A stretch of DNA of 64,000 nt from Actinoplanes sp. NBRC 103695 (GTDB taxonomy: Bacteria; Actinomycetota; Actinomycetes; Mycobacteriales; Micromonosporaceae): assembly GCF_030269485.1 (NCBI RefSeq), contig NZ_BSTL01000004.1, positions 62,001-126,000 of the forward strand. The letters run 5' to 3'. Position 1 is the first letter of the stretch. The number at the start of each line of letters is the position of its first letter. Below are positions 9,142-18,500 of this stretch, one piece after another. A program made the translations under genes and the position numbers. A model generated the notes under the pieces. It was not told the origin of the DNA. It saw only the letters and a list, made by a program, of their open reading frames with translations, and made no database searches.

Positions 9142-10329
9142 CTATGCTTCCCCGGCCATCAGCTCCGCGAAGAGCCCTCCGGCGTTCGCGCTGGTGAACA
9201 GCCTGTCCAGCCGGGCCCGGGCGAGCTTGTGCCGGAACGGGCCGGAGGTCGCCGGGTCGCCCGAGTCGTGCAGCATCTCGGTCATCCAGCGGCTGTACTC
9301 CTGGTAGGACCAGGTGCGGTCCAGGCAGGTCCGGGAGTAGTCACGCAGCGGCTGCTCGTCGCCGTCCCGCACGGCCGAGCGAACCGCCTTGGCCAGCACC
9401 TCGGCGTCGGCCAGGGCCAGGTTCATGCCCTTGCCGCCCATCGGGGTGATGATGTGTGCCGCATCGCCGACGAGGAAGAGACGGCCGTACGACATCGGGT
9501 CGACCACGAAGCTGCGCATGTCGACGACGGCCTTCTCCAGCACCTTGCCGTACGGCAGGTCCGGGTCGCCGATGCGCAGCCGCAACTGCTCGAAGATCCG
9601 GTCCTCGTCCCAGGCGCCGAGATCCTCGCCGGGCGGGCACTGCAGGTAGAACCGGCTGCTCCTCGGCCCGCGAGGGAAGTGTGCCGCGAAGCCGTGCGAG
9701 CTGACCGCGAACATCGGGTGCCGCGGCGGCGGCACGTCGGCCAGCACCGTGAACCAGCCGATGCCGTGGTCGTACGTGTAAGTGGTCTGCTCGCCCTCGG
9801 GGACGCTGCGCCGGCTCACCCCATGGAATCCGTCGCATCCGGCGATGAAGTCCGCCTCGATCCGGCGCTGCGCACCCGACTCGTCGAGGTAGGTGACGAT
9901 GGGCCGGTCGCTGTCCAGTTCGCCCAGGGTGACGTCCCCGCAGCCGAACCGCAGGTCGCCGCCGTCCTCCAGGAACGCCGTGATCAGGCGCTGGACCAGG
10001 AACTGCTGCGGCAGGATCCGCCCGAACCGCCCACCGGCGAGCTCGGCGATCGGCAGGAAGCGGGGCTCGCCGTCCACCCGGAACTCCTGCACCCCGTCCG
10101 TCCGGGAGTCCTGGAGCACCCGGCCGGCCAGGCCCCACTCCTCGAACATCCGGGCGGCCCGATGCTCCAGCACACCGGCGCGCTGCCGCTGCTCGACGTA
10201 GCCGCGGCTCTGCCGTTCCAGGACCACGCAGCCGATCCCGGCGGTGCGAAGCAGGTTGGCGAGCGTGAGACCGGACGGACCGGCCCCGACGATCGCGACG
10301 GTGGTGGTCTCGTGCGCCGCCTCAGACAT
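9142..10329 (-). CDS. pobA: 4-hydroxybenzoate 3-monooxygenase-like FAD hydroxylase
   Basis: The protein is 395 aa, the length of PobA. The FAD dinucleotide motif is VGAGPSG at residues 14-20. The PobA-type contact region reads RQRAGVLEHRA (RIRAGVLE in characterised enzymes), the DG motif is GCDGFHG, and the GD motif LVGDAAHIITPMGGKGMN closes the FAD site. PobA converts 4-hydroxybenzoate and NAD(P)H to protocatechuate, feeding the beta-ketoadipate route. No pca genes or PobR regulator are adjacent, so it is isolated from its pathway. The upstream region carries the 58-bp repeat array. The exact substrate is inferred from overall similarity. Confidence 0.88.
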   Translation of the reverse strand: MSEAAHETTTVAIVGAGPSGLTLANLLRTAGIGCVVLERQSRGYVEQRQRAGVLEHRAARMFEEWGLAGRVLQDSRTDGVQEFRVDGEPRFLPIAELAGGRFGRILPQQFLVQRLITAFLEDGGDLRFGCGDVTLGELDSDRPIVTYLDESGAQRRIEADFIAGCDGFHGVSRRSVPEGEQTTYTYDHGIGWFTVLADVPPPRHPMFAVSSHGFAAHFPRGPRSSRFYLQCPPGEDLGAWDEDRIFEQLRLRIGDPDLPYGKVLEKAVVDMRSFVVDPMSYGRLFLVGDAAHIITPMGGKGMNLALADAEVLAKAVRSAVRDGDEQPLRDYSRTCLDRTWSYQEYSRWMTEMLHDSGDPATSGPFRHKLARARLDRLFTSANAGGLFAELMAGEA

Positions 10330-10485
10330 TCATGCTCCTCGTTCGCCCGCAGCCGGGCTCCGACCCTAGGAGATGCCCCAACCGTGCAGCGCACGCGGGT
10401 GGCCCGCTTGTCGGTGACACCAGCCGGCCGTCGGACGCCCGCGCCACCGGCATCGCGTACGCGGTGGCCCGCCCACGCCCCGCGT

Positions 10486-10659
10486 GCATTCACCTGTCCG
10501 GGTGGCGGGCGGCGCGGGAGCTGGTCGGGCGGGGTTTGTTTCCGCATTCACCCGTCCGGGTGGCGGGCGGCGCGGGAGCTGGTCGGGCGGGGTTTGTTTC
10601 CGCATTCACCCGTCCGGGTGGCGGGCGGCGCGAGAGCCGGTCAGGCGGGGTTTGTTTCC
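10486..10659. repeat. Three tandem copies of a 58-bp unit; the third contains the stop codon of the neighbouring gene
   Basis: Copies start at 10486, 10544 and 10602. Each begins GCATTCACCCGTCCGGGTG, contains the small palindrome CACCCG-TC-CGGGTG, and ends GGGGTTTGTTTCC. Copies 1 and 2 are nearly identical; copy 3 has a few changes. The third copy includes the last codons (Ala-Glu-Thr-Asn-Pro-Ala) and TGA of the epoxide hydrolase on the minus strand. The array fills most of the 311-bp spacer before pobA. Confidence 0.95.
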
Positions 10660-11753
10660 GCGCGGGCCTTTGTGAAGAAGGCCGCCATGTCCGCGGCCAT
10701 CGCCTCCGGGGCCTCCATCGCGACGAAGTGGTGGCGGGAGGTGTTGTGCTCCGGCCAGTGGATGATCCGGTTGGTGCGCTCGGCGAAGCGACGGATGCCG
10801 GGCGGCCCGGTGAACACCCCGGTCGGCACCGTGCGCTGCCCCTCCGGCCAGGCGAAGCCGGTCGTGTCGTACATCGGCCAGGACGACGTGCCGAAGGTGC
10901 GGGTGAACCAGTAGACGCTCACGTTCGTCAGCAGCGCGTCGCGATCGAGGACCTCCTCCAGCGGTTCCTTGGCGGCGCTGAACTCCTGGAACTTCTGCGT
11001 CATCCAGGCCAGCGCGGCGACCGGCGAGTCGTGCCAGCCGTACGCGAACGTCTGCGGCGCCGCCCGCAGCAACGCGTGATGGTCGACGCCGGACATCCAG
11101 TCCTGTTGCTGCATCTCGGCGAACGCCGCCCGCTCCGCGTCGGTCATCTCCGGCACGTCCGCCTCGGTCGGGAAGCCCAGCCCGGCGATCACGTACACCC
11201 CAGCCACGTGCTCCGGATCGGCCTTCGCCACCGCGGGCGCGACATAGGCGCCGAGGTCACCGCCCTGCGTCCCGTACCGCGTGTATCCCAGCCGGCGCAT
11301 CAACTCGGCCCACAGCCCGGCGACGCGCTCGACGCTGAACCCGGCCTCCCGCGGCGGCGCCGAGAACCCGAACCCGGGCACCGACGGCACCACGACGTCG
11401 AAGCCCCGCGCGACGAGCGGCCCGATCAGGTCACGGAACTCGACGAACGAGTTCGGCCACCCGTGTGTCAGGACCAGCGGGAACGCGTCCGGCTCGCCCG
11501 ACCGTACGTGCAGGAAGTGGATCTCCTGCCCGTCGATCTCGGTCGTGAACTGCGGGAACTCGTTGAGCCGCCGCTCCTGTGCCCGCCAGTCGAAGCCGTC
11601 ACGCCAGTAGTGCGCCAGCGCCCGCAGGTCGTCCACCGGGACGCCTCGCCGCCGGCCGTCGCCGGGCAGCTGCGGCGCCCAGCGCGTGCGCGTGAGGCGG
11701 TCGTGCAGGTCGTCGAGGTCGGACTGCGGGATCTCGATGCGGAAGGGCGTCAT
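10641..11753 (-). CDS. Epoxide hydrolase-like alpha/beta hydrolase (EHN domain)
   Basis: The protein is 370 aa. An N-terminal EHN lid domain (about 1-110, starting FRIEIPQSDLDDLHDRL) precedes an alpha/beta-hydrolase core with oxyanion motif HGWP at 97-100 and nucleophile Asp166 in GGDLG. The late catalytic His is in RHHFVAMEAP. Two Tyr of the epoxide-binding cap are plausible (YWFTRTFG and YDTTGF). Such enzymes open epoxides to diols through a covalent ester on the Asp. ATG 11753 is preferred because the conserved domain starts there; ATG 11774 adds seven residues. No ribosome site is clear. The stop codon lies inside a 58-bp repeat copy. Confidence 0.87.
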   Translation of the reverse strand: MTPFRIEIPQSDLDDLHDRLTRTRWAPQLPGDGRRRGVPVDDLRALAHYWRDGFDWRAQERRLNEFPQFTTEIDGQEIHFLHVRSGEPDAFPLVLTHGWPNSFVEFRDLIGPLVARGFDVVVPSVPGFGFSAPPREAGFSVERVAGLWAELMRRLGYTRYGTQGGDLGAYVAPAVAKADPEHVAGVYVIAGLGFPTEADVPEMTDAERAAFAEMQQQDWMSGVDHHALLRAAPQTFAYGWHDSPVAALAWMTQKFQEFSAAKEPLEEVLDRDALLTNVSVYWFTRTFGTSSWPMYDTTGFAWPEGQRTVPTGVFTGPPGIRRFAERTNRIIHWPEHNTSRHHFVAMEAPEAMAADMAAFFTKARAETNPA

Positions 11754-11779
11754 ACCGGCCACGGTAGGAACCATTGCGG

Positions 11780-13414
11780 TCAGTTTCCGTCCGGATACGT
11801 TCGTGGCGTGTAGACGAACGTGCCGCCGTCCCCGCGTCCGACCGCGCGGGTCCGGCTGGACCCGACGATCAGCAGGCAGCGCATGTCCACCGTGGCCGGG
11901 TCGAGCTCGCCGAGCGTGGTGACCGCGACGGACTCGGCCGGACCGCCGACATCCCGCCCGACCACCACGACCGTCTCGGGCGCCCGCTCCGCGAGCAGCA
12001 GCCGCCGCGCCTCGACCAGCTGGGCGACCCGGCTGCGTGACGCCGGGTTGTAGATCGCGATCACCAGGTCGGCCCGGGCCGCCGCGGTCAACCGCCCGGC
12101 TATCACGTCCCACGGCTTGAGCCGATCGGACAGCGAGATCACGCAGAAGTCGTGTCCCAGCGGCGCGCCCACCCGGCTGGCCACCGCCTGCGCCGCGGTC
12201 AGCCCCGGCACGATCCGGACCGGAACGTCCTTCCACTCGGGATCCTCGGCCGTCTCCAGCACCGCGGCCGCCATCGCGAACACGCCAGGATCTCCGGACG
12301 ACACCACGGCGACCCGCCGCCCGCGCTTGGCCAGATCGAGCGCGAACGCCGCCCGTTCCGCCTCCACCCGGTTGTCCGACGCGTGCCGCCGCTGCCCGGC
12401 GACGAGCGGCACCCGGTCGACATAGGTCGTGTAGCCGACCACGTCGTCGGCCGCGGCCAGTGCGTCCCGTGCCTCGGGCGTCAGCCATTGCGCCGCGCCC
12501 GGCCCGAGCCCGACCACCGTCACGTCACCGACGACCTCACCCACGGCGGCCGCGGAAGCCTCCCGCACGCCGACAGCCCCAAGGGGCAACGAATGCCCGG
12601 AGCGGGCCGCGTCGACGGCGCTTGTCGGGTCGACGGCGCTTGTCGGGTCGGCGGTGCTGGCCGGGTCGACAACGCCGGTCGGGTCGACAACGCCGGTCGG
12701 GTCGCGGCTCGGCAGCAGCGCCAGCGAGAAGTAAGGCACCGACGAGGGATCCACATCGGACATCCGGCCGGTCCGCTCCTGGTCGGTCGTGGCCCGTTCG
12801 ACATACCAGGCCTCGCCGAGCCGACCGGACTTCTCCAGCGCTTCCCGCACGTTCCCGAAGGTGCGTCCGAGCTTCATCACCGCGGCCGAGTCGGTCGCCG
12901 CCAGCCGTGCGGCCAGCACGTCGGACGGCAGCGTCCCCGGCAGCACGGTCAGGACCTCGTCGCGTTCGACCAGCGGCCGCCCGAGCACCGCCGCGGCCGC
13001 GCTCACCGAGGTCACACCGGGCACCACGACCGTCTCGTAGCGGCCGGCCAGCCGCTTGTGCATGTGCATGTAGGAGCCGTAGAAGAACGGGTCGCCCTCG
13101 GCCAGCACCACCACGTCACGCCCGGCGTCCAGATGAGCCGCCAGCCGCGCCGCGCTCGCCGCGTAGAACTCGTCGATCGCACCCTGGTAGCCGCCGGGAT
13201 GGTCGGTCGTCCCGGTGGTGACCGGATAGATCAGCGCCTCCTCGATCTGCCCGGCCCGCAGGTAGGGCTCGGCGATCGCCCGGGCGTTGCTGCGCCCGTG
13301 CCGCGCGGCGTGGAACGCCACCACGTCGGCCGCCGCGATCAGCCGCGCCGCCTTGACCGTGACCAGTTCCGGGTCGCCGGGCCCCAGCCCGACGCCGTAC
13401 AGCCGCCCGCTCAT
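11780..13414 (-). CDS. cobIJ: CobI-CobJ fusion: precorrin-2 C20- and precorrin-3B C17-methyltransferase
   Basis: The protein is 544 aa with two SAM-dependent tetrapyrrole methylase domains. CobI (about 1-240) begins with [20 protein letters not shown] and adds the C20 methyl to precorrin-2. CobJ (about 300-544, from [20 protein letters not shown]) makes the C17 methylation with ring contraction. The linker is built from six-residue Asp-Pro repeats encoded by five 18-bp DNA repeats. The start ATG overlaps the stop of cobH (ATGA), so the enzymes for consecutive steps are coupled. Fusions of these two domains are known in actinobacteria. Confidence 0.94.
   Translation of the reverse strand: MSGRLYGVGLGPGDPELVTVKAARLIAAADVVAFHAARHGRSNARAIAEPYLRAGQIEEALIYPVTTGTTDHPGGYQGAIDEFYAASAARLAAHLDAGRDVVVLAEGDPFFYGSYMHMHKRLAGRYETVVVPGVTSVSAAAAVLGRPLVERDEVLTVLPGTLPSDVLAARLAATDSAAVMKLGRTFGNVREALEKSGRLGEAWYVERATTDQERTGRMSDVDPSSVPYFSLALLPSRDPTGVVDPTGVVDPASTADPTSAVDPTSAVDAARSGHSLPLGAVGVREASAAAVGEVVGDVTVVGLGPGAAQWLTPEARDALAAADDVVGYTTYVDRVPLVAGQRRHASDNRVEAERAAFALDLAKRGRRVAVVSSGDPGVFAMAAAVLETAEDPEWKDVPVRIVPGLTAAQAVASRVGAPLGHDFCVISLSDRLKPWDVIAGRLTAAARADLVIAIYNPASRSRVAQLVEARRLLLAERAPETVVVVGRDVGGPAESVAVTTLGELDPATVDMRCLLIVGSSRTRAVGRGDGGTFVYTPRTYPDGN
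12611..12700. repeat. Five in-frame 18-bp repeats encoding the CobI-CobJ linker
   Basis: GTCGACGGCGCTTGTCGG occurs twice, followed by three variants, at 12611, 12629, 12647, 12665 and 12683. On the coding strand they read as D-P-T-S-A-V or D-P-T-G-V-V hexapeptides, so expansion keeps the frame. Confidence 0.95.
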
Positions 13415-14028
13415 TCGCGCTCCGTCGCCAGCGCGTTGACCGCCGCCGCCGTGATCGCGCTGCCGCCCCGCCGCCCGCGCACCACCAGGAATTCCAGCTC
13501 GGACTCTGCCAGCGCGTCCTTCGACTCCGCGGCGCCGATGAACCCGACCGGGATGCCCAGCACGGCCGCCGGCCGGGGCGCGCCCGCCGCCACCATCTCC
13601 AGCAGCCGGAAGAGTGCGGTCGGCGCGTTACCGATCGCGACCACGGCGCCGCCGAGCCGGTCGCCCCACAGGTCCATCGCGGCGGCGCTGCGCGTGGTGC
13701 CGAGCCGCTGGGCCAGCTCCGGCACGGCCGGGTCGCGCAACGTGCACACCACGTCGTTACCGGCCGGGAGCCGGCTGCGGGTCACCCCGGACGCCACCAT
13801 CTCGGCGTCGCAGAGGATCGGGGCGCCGTCCCGTAACGCCTTGCGCGCCGCGGTCACCAGGCCGTCGCTCCAGCCGATGTCGCGGACCAGGTCGACCATG
13901 CCGCAGGCGTGGATCATCCGGACCGCGACCGGCGCCAGGTCCGGCGGCAGCCGATCGAGGTCGGCCTCCGCGCGGATGGTCGCGAACGACCGCCGGTAGA
14001 TCTCCGCGCCCTCGCGGACATACTCCAT
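13411..14028 (-). CDS. cobH: Precorrin-8X methylmutase
   Basis: The protein is 205 aa, the usual CobH/CbiC length. It moves the methyl group from C11 to C12 of precorrin-8X, giving hydrogenobyrinate. Typical blocks are [10 protein letters not shown] with the catalytic-region His, [10 protein letters not shown], and [13 protein letters not shown] followed by [13 protein letters not shown]. The ATG at 14028 has GAGGAG six nt upstream and overlaps the cobG stop by four bases (ATGA); the same overlap joins it to cobIJ. A longer open frame upstream is antisense noise inside cobG. Confidence 0.95.
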   Translation of the reverse strand: MEYVREGAEIYRRSFATIRAEADLDRLPPDLAPVAVRMIHACGMVDLVRDIGWSDGLVTAARKALRDGAPILCDAEMVASGVTRSRLPAGNDVVCTLRDPAVPELAQRLGTTRSAAAMDLWGDRLGGAVVAIGNAPTALFRLLEMVAAGAPRPAAVLGIPVGFIGAAESKDALAESELEFLVVRGRRGGSAITAAAVNALATERE

Positions 14029-15275
14029 CACGCCCTCCTCGCCGAAGTGACCTGCGCGCCCACGTCGCCCGCGGCCGCCGTCCCGCCGCCGCGCGGCCCG
14101 GTCACCTGATATCCGTCGCCGGTCGCCTCGACCCGCACATGCTCTCCCGCCGGGCTCCCGCAGCCGCGCGCGCAACCGACCCAGTGCACCGGCAGGCCGG
14201 TGCCGAAGACCGTGGCCGCGTCGGCGTCGTGCCGGACGTCGGCCAGCGCCCGCGCGCACCCGGGCCGCCCGGCGCAGGCGGTCACCCCCGACCAGCGTGA
14301 GCCGGGCGCGACCTCCAGACCGGTCTCGGCGAGTTTCTGGAGCCGGTGTGCCGCCGCGTCACGACTCTGATCGAGCACGACGACCCCGCGCCACGGCGTC
14401 ACCGCCAGCTCGCCGACGTCGGCCAGCGCCGACAGCTGAGCCTGCCGCAGCAGGCCGAGCGGTGCCAGGGCGGCGGCGGCGAACCTCCCGTCGGCCTGCC
14501 GCACGACACCGATCGGCTCGGTCGCCACCGGTCGTGGCGCCGGGTCCCCCGGGTCGGCCGGGTCCCCCGGGTCGGCTGGGTCCGCTGGGTCGACCGGGTC
14601 CGCCGCATGTGGCGAGAGGCCGAGACGGGTCGCGGTGAGGGCGGCGACCCGGGCCGGGCCGTCCGTCAGCTCGCGCAGCCGCCAGGCCGGGACGGACTGC
14701 TCGGCCCGCACCTCGAGGAACGTCGCCGCCCCGGCGATCAGGGCCGCGACGACGCCGTCGACCGGCACGCGCAGGCCCAGGTCACGGCCGCCGAAGAGGA
14801 TCGCGGCGCCACCCGGCGCCTCGACCGCGGCCAGGTCGGCGGTGGCGGGCACCGGGCCGAGCGCGAAGAGGAAACGACCCGGGAGGGCGGCCAGCGCGGG
14901 CTCGGCGCACACCGCCCGGTCGAGTGCCCGGACCAGCGGGCGGACCTCCCAGCCACCGGCAGTGGGAACGGCGGCGATGTTGCGTACCAACTCGTGGGTC
15001 TCGGACGGCAGCAGGCCGGACCCCCGCAGCGCCTCGGCCAGGTCCTGGGCCGGGGCGCCGGTGAGAGCACGGAGCTGGACGTTGGCCCGGGAGGTCAGCT
15101 CCACATGGCCGTCGCCCCAGCGGGCCGCGATGGTCGCGAGCGTCCGCACCTGCGCGCCGGTGAGCAGGCCGCCGGGCAGCCGGACGCGTGCCAGGGGCCC
15201 GTCGGCCGCGGCGTGCAACCGCAGCGCGCCGGGACAGGCGTCGATGTCCGAGTGCCGGACCGTTGGCGAACTCAC
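14028..15275 (-). CDS. cobG: Precorrin-3B synthase (monooxygenase)
   Basis: The protein is 415 aa and related to nitrite/sulfite reductases. The N-terminal half has the ferredoxin-like repeat ([18 protein letters not shown], then [15 protein letters not shown]). The C-terminal half has the [4Fe-4S]/siroheme cysteines TACAGRPGC and GCARGCGSP. CobG uses O2 to make precorrin-3B, which marks the pathway as the aerobic one. An Asp-Pro-rich linker around residues 225-245 is encoded by 9-bp repeats at 14542-14603. The GTG start has a TAGTGT box 7 nt upstream and no ribosome site, so the operon cobG-cobH-cobIJ is probably leaderless. Confidence 0.93.
   Translation of the reverse strand: MSSPTVRHSDIDACPGALRLHAAADGPLARVRLPGGLLTGAQVRTLATIAARWGDGHVELTSRANVQLRALTGAPAQDLAEALRGSGLLPSETHELVRNIAAVPTAGGWEVRPLVRALDRAVCAEPALAALPGRFLFALGPVPATADLAAVEAPGGAAILFGGRDLGLRVPVDGVVAALIAGAATFLEVRAEQSVPAWRLRELTDGPARVAALTATRLGLSPHAADPVDPADPADPGDPADPGDPAPRPVATEPIGVVRQADGRFAAAALAPLGLLRQAQLSALADVGELAVTPWRGVVVLDQSRDAAAHRLQKLAETGLEVAPGSRWSGVTACAGRPGCARALADVRHDADAATVFGTGLPVHWVGCARGCGSPAGEHVRVEATGDGYQVTGPRGGGTAAAGDVGAQVTSARRA
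14542..14603. repeat. Degenerate 9-bp repeats encoding an Asp-Pro linker in CobG
   Basis: GGGTCnnnC units repeat about seven times and read as D-P-x on the coding strand. The neighbouring cobIJ gene shows the same type of linker growth. Confidence 0.85.
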
Positions 15276-15282
15276 GGGCCGG

Positions 15283-15288
15283 ACACTA
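15283..15288 (-). promoter_or_regulatory. Putative leaderless -10 box of the cobG operon
   Basis: TAGTGT on the minus strand ends 7 nt before the cobG GTG. No Shine-Dalgarno is visible. The riboswitch in the same spacer is on the opposite strand and cannot control this operon directly. Confidence 0.5.
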
Positions 15289-15375
15289 CCCAGCCGAGCA
15301 GACGCAGATGTAAGCGCGCGTCAGCAGCGTCACATCGGCCGGGGCCGCTTGACGCCGCCGTTCGCGGGGCGGAAG

Positions 15376-15494
15376 GGTGGAAGGCCACGAGCGGCGATGT
15401 TCGTGGAGGAAGCCGGTGCGACTCCGGCGCGGTCCCGCCACTGTCACCGGGCAGCTGATCAGCTCGGGAGCCAGGAACTCCACGGATGTCGTCA
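15376..15494 (+). promoter_or_regulatory. Cobalamin (B12) riboswitch upstream of cobN
   Basis: The core matches the B12-box consensus: GGAAGCCGGTGCGACTCCGG, then GCGGTCCCGCCACTGT, then a downstream GGGAGCCAGGAACTC. A closing helix can form between GTGGAG (about 15403-15408) and CTCCAC (15478-15483). Binding of adenosylcobalamin is expected to lower expression of cobN, about 40 nt downstream, by hiding the start or terminating transcription. The exact 5' limit is uncertain. Confidence 0.9.
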
Positions 15495-15535
15495 ACCCTT
15501 CGACCCCGGGGCGCGGACCTCGGATGGGAGCGCGC

Positions 15536-18500
15536 GTGTTCTTGCTGCTGTCCACCTCTGACACCGACCTTCTCAGCGCCCGGGCCAGCGGCGCCGCCTA
15601 CCGGCCCGCCAACCCGGCACGCACCGCCGTCGGCGACCTTCCCGCGCTGCTGGAGGGCGTCGAGCTGGTTGTCGTGCGCCTCCTCGGTGGCCGCCGTGCC
15701 TGGCCGGAAGGGCTCGACGCCCTGCTGGCGGGGCGGGTCCCGGTCGTGGTGCTCGGCGGCGAGCAGGCGCCCGACGCCGACCTGATGAAACTCTCCACGG
15801 TGCCGGCCGGGGTGGCGGCCGAGGCACACGCCTACCTCGCGTACGGCGGAGCGGCCAACCTCGCGTCCCTGCACGACTTCCTCTCCGACACGATCCTGCT
15901 GACCGGCAACGGCTTCGCACCCGCGGCCGAGGCCCCCGACTGGGGCGTCCTCGAGCGCGAGACGACCGGTGCGACGGGTCCGACCGTGGCGATCCTCTAC
16001 TACCGGGCCCACCACATGGCCGGGAACACCGCGTTCGTCGAGGCGCTGTGCCGGGCCGTCGAGGCGCGGGGCGCGACGCCGTTGCCGATCTTCACCGCCT
16101 CGCTCCGCCGGATCAGCACCGAGCTCCTTGCCGAGCTGCGCCGTGCGGACGCGCTGGTGGTGACCGTGCTGGCGGCCGGTGGCACACAGCCGGCCACGGT
16201 GGGCGCGGGCGGCGACGACGAGGCCTGGGATGTCGGCGTGCTGGCCGAGCTCGACGTGCCGATCCTCCAGGGGCTCTGCCTGACCAGCAGCCGGGCGGTG
16301 TGGGCGGCGAGCGACGACGGGCTGTCCCCGCTCGACGCCGCCACCCAGGTGGCCATCCCCGAGTTCGACGGCCGGATCATCACCGTCCCGTTCTCGTTCA
16401 AGGAGGTCGACCCGGACGGCCTGTCGGTCTACGTGGCCGATCCGGAACGCGCCGCCCGGGTGGCCGGCATCGCGGTCAAGCACGCCCGGCTGCGGCACAT
16501 CCCGCCGGCCGAGCGCCGCATCGTGCTGATGCTCTCCGCCTACCCGACCAAGCACTCCCGGATCGGCAACGCGGTCGGCCTGGACACTCCGGCGTCCGTG
16601 GTCCGGCTGCTCGCCGCCCTGCGCGACGCGGGTTACCGGATCGGCGACTTCGACCAGTACGACGGCGATGGCCTCATCCACGCGCTGATCGCGGCCGGCG
16701 GGCAGGACCCGGACTGGCTCACGGAGGAGCAGCTGGCCGGCAACCCGGTCAGGATCGACGGCGAGGGGTACGCGCGCTGGTTCGCCACGCTGCCGGAGGC
16801 GTTGCGGTCCGCCGTGACGCAGCACTGGGGGCCGCCGCCGGGTGAGCTCTACGTCGACCGGGGTGACATCGTGCTCGCCGCGCTCCGCGACGAGAACGTC
16901 GTCGTGATGGTCCAGCCGCCCCGCGGCTTCGGCGCCAACCCGGTCGCCATCTACCACGACCCCGACCTGCCGCCGAGCCATCACTACCTGGCGGCGTACC
17001 GGTGGGTGGCCGACGATTTCGGCGCCGACGCGATGGTGCACGTGGGCAAGCACGGCAACCTGGAGTGGCTCCCGGGCAAGAACGTCGGCATGTCCGCGGC
17101 GGACGGCACCGACGCCGCGCTCGGCGACCTGCCGCTGATCTACCCGTTCCTGGTCAACGACCCGGGCGAGGGCACGCAGGCCAAGCGCCGGGCCCACGCC
17201 ACGCTGATCGACCACCTGATCCCGCCGATGGCGCGCGCCGAGTCGTACGGCGACATCGCCCGCCTCGAGCAACTGCTCGACGAGCACGCCAGCATCGCCA
17301 CGCTCGACCCGCCGAAACTGCCCGCGATCCGGGCGCAGATCTGGACGCTGATCCAGGCCGCCCGCCTCGACCACGACCTCGGTCTGGCCGCCCGGCCCGG
17401 CGACGAGGAGTTCGACGAGTTCATCCTGCACATCGACGGGTGGCTCTGCGAGATCAAGGACGTGCAGATCCGGGACGGCCTGCACGTGCTGGGCGAGGCG
17501 CCGGCCGGCGAGGCCCGGGTCAACCTGGTGCTGGCGATGCTCCGCGCCCGGCAGATGTGGGGTGGCCAGGTCGCCGCGCTGCCCGGCCTGCGGGAGGCGC
17601 TCGGCCTGGCCGAGGGCGCCCCGACGCAGGAGGTCGACCGTGTCGAGGCGCAGGCCAAGGCCCTCGTGCAGGCCATGGAGGACGCCGGCTGGCCGGCCTC
17701 GGCCGCCGAGGTCACCGACGACGCTCAGGTGCGGAAAGTGCTGGAGTTCGCGGCCGCCGAGGTGGTGCCGCGGCTCGACCGCACCACCGACGAGCTCACG
17801 CACACGCTGCACGCGCTGTCCGGCGGCTACGTGCCGGCAGGTCCGAGCGGGTCACCGCTGCGCGGCCTGATCAACGTGCTGCCGACCGGCCGGAACTTCT
17901 ACTCGGTCGACCCGAAGGCCATTCCGAGCGCGCTGGCCTGGGAGACCGGGCAGGCGATGGCCGACTCGCTGCTCGACCGGTACCGCGCCGACTACGGCGA
18001 CTGGCCGCGGTCGGTCGGCCTGTCGGCCTGGGGGACGAGCGCGATGCGTACGGGCGGTGACGACATCGCCGAGATCCTGGCGCTGCTCGGCGTCCGGCCG
18101 GTGTGGGACGAGGCGTCCCGCCGGGTCACCGGCATCGAGCCGATCGCCCTGGACGAGCTCGGCCGTCCGCGCATCGACGTCACGGTGCGCATCTCCGGCT
18201 TCTTCCGCGACGCGTTCCCGCACGTGGTGGCGATGCTCGACGACGCGGTCGGCCTGGTGGCCGGGCTGGACGAGCCGCACGATCAGAACTACGTCCGGGC
18301 GCACGCGGTCGCCGACCGGGAGCAGCACGGCGACTGGCGGCGGGCCACCACCCGGATCTTCGGGTCGCGGCCCGGTGCGTACGGCGCGGGGATCCTGCCG
18401 TTGATCGACAGCCGCAACTGGCGCGACGACGCCGACCTCGCCGAGGTGTACGCGGTGTGGGGCGGTTTCGCGTACGGGCGGGACCTGGACGGGGTGCCCG

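Noticed and set aside
10641..12488. 615-aa frame merging the epoxide hydrolase with upstream sequence
   Set aside because: The part beyond 11774 is antisense-like sequence in the other frame of cobIJ; the EHN domain starts at 11753.
13411..14259. Extended cobH frame beginning at 14259
   Set aside because: The extension lies inside cobG in another frame; ATG 14028 has a GAGGAG site and the usual family start.
15377..15523. N-terminal extension of the cobN reading frame
   Set aside because: It would translate the cobalamin riboswitch; the homologous part and ribosome site support a start at 15536.
15272..17812. 846-aa minus-strand frame opposite cobN
   Set aside because: It is antisense to cobN and the riboswitch, with His/Gln/Val-rich composition and no domain.
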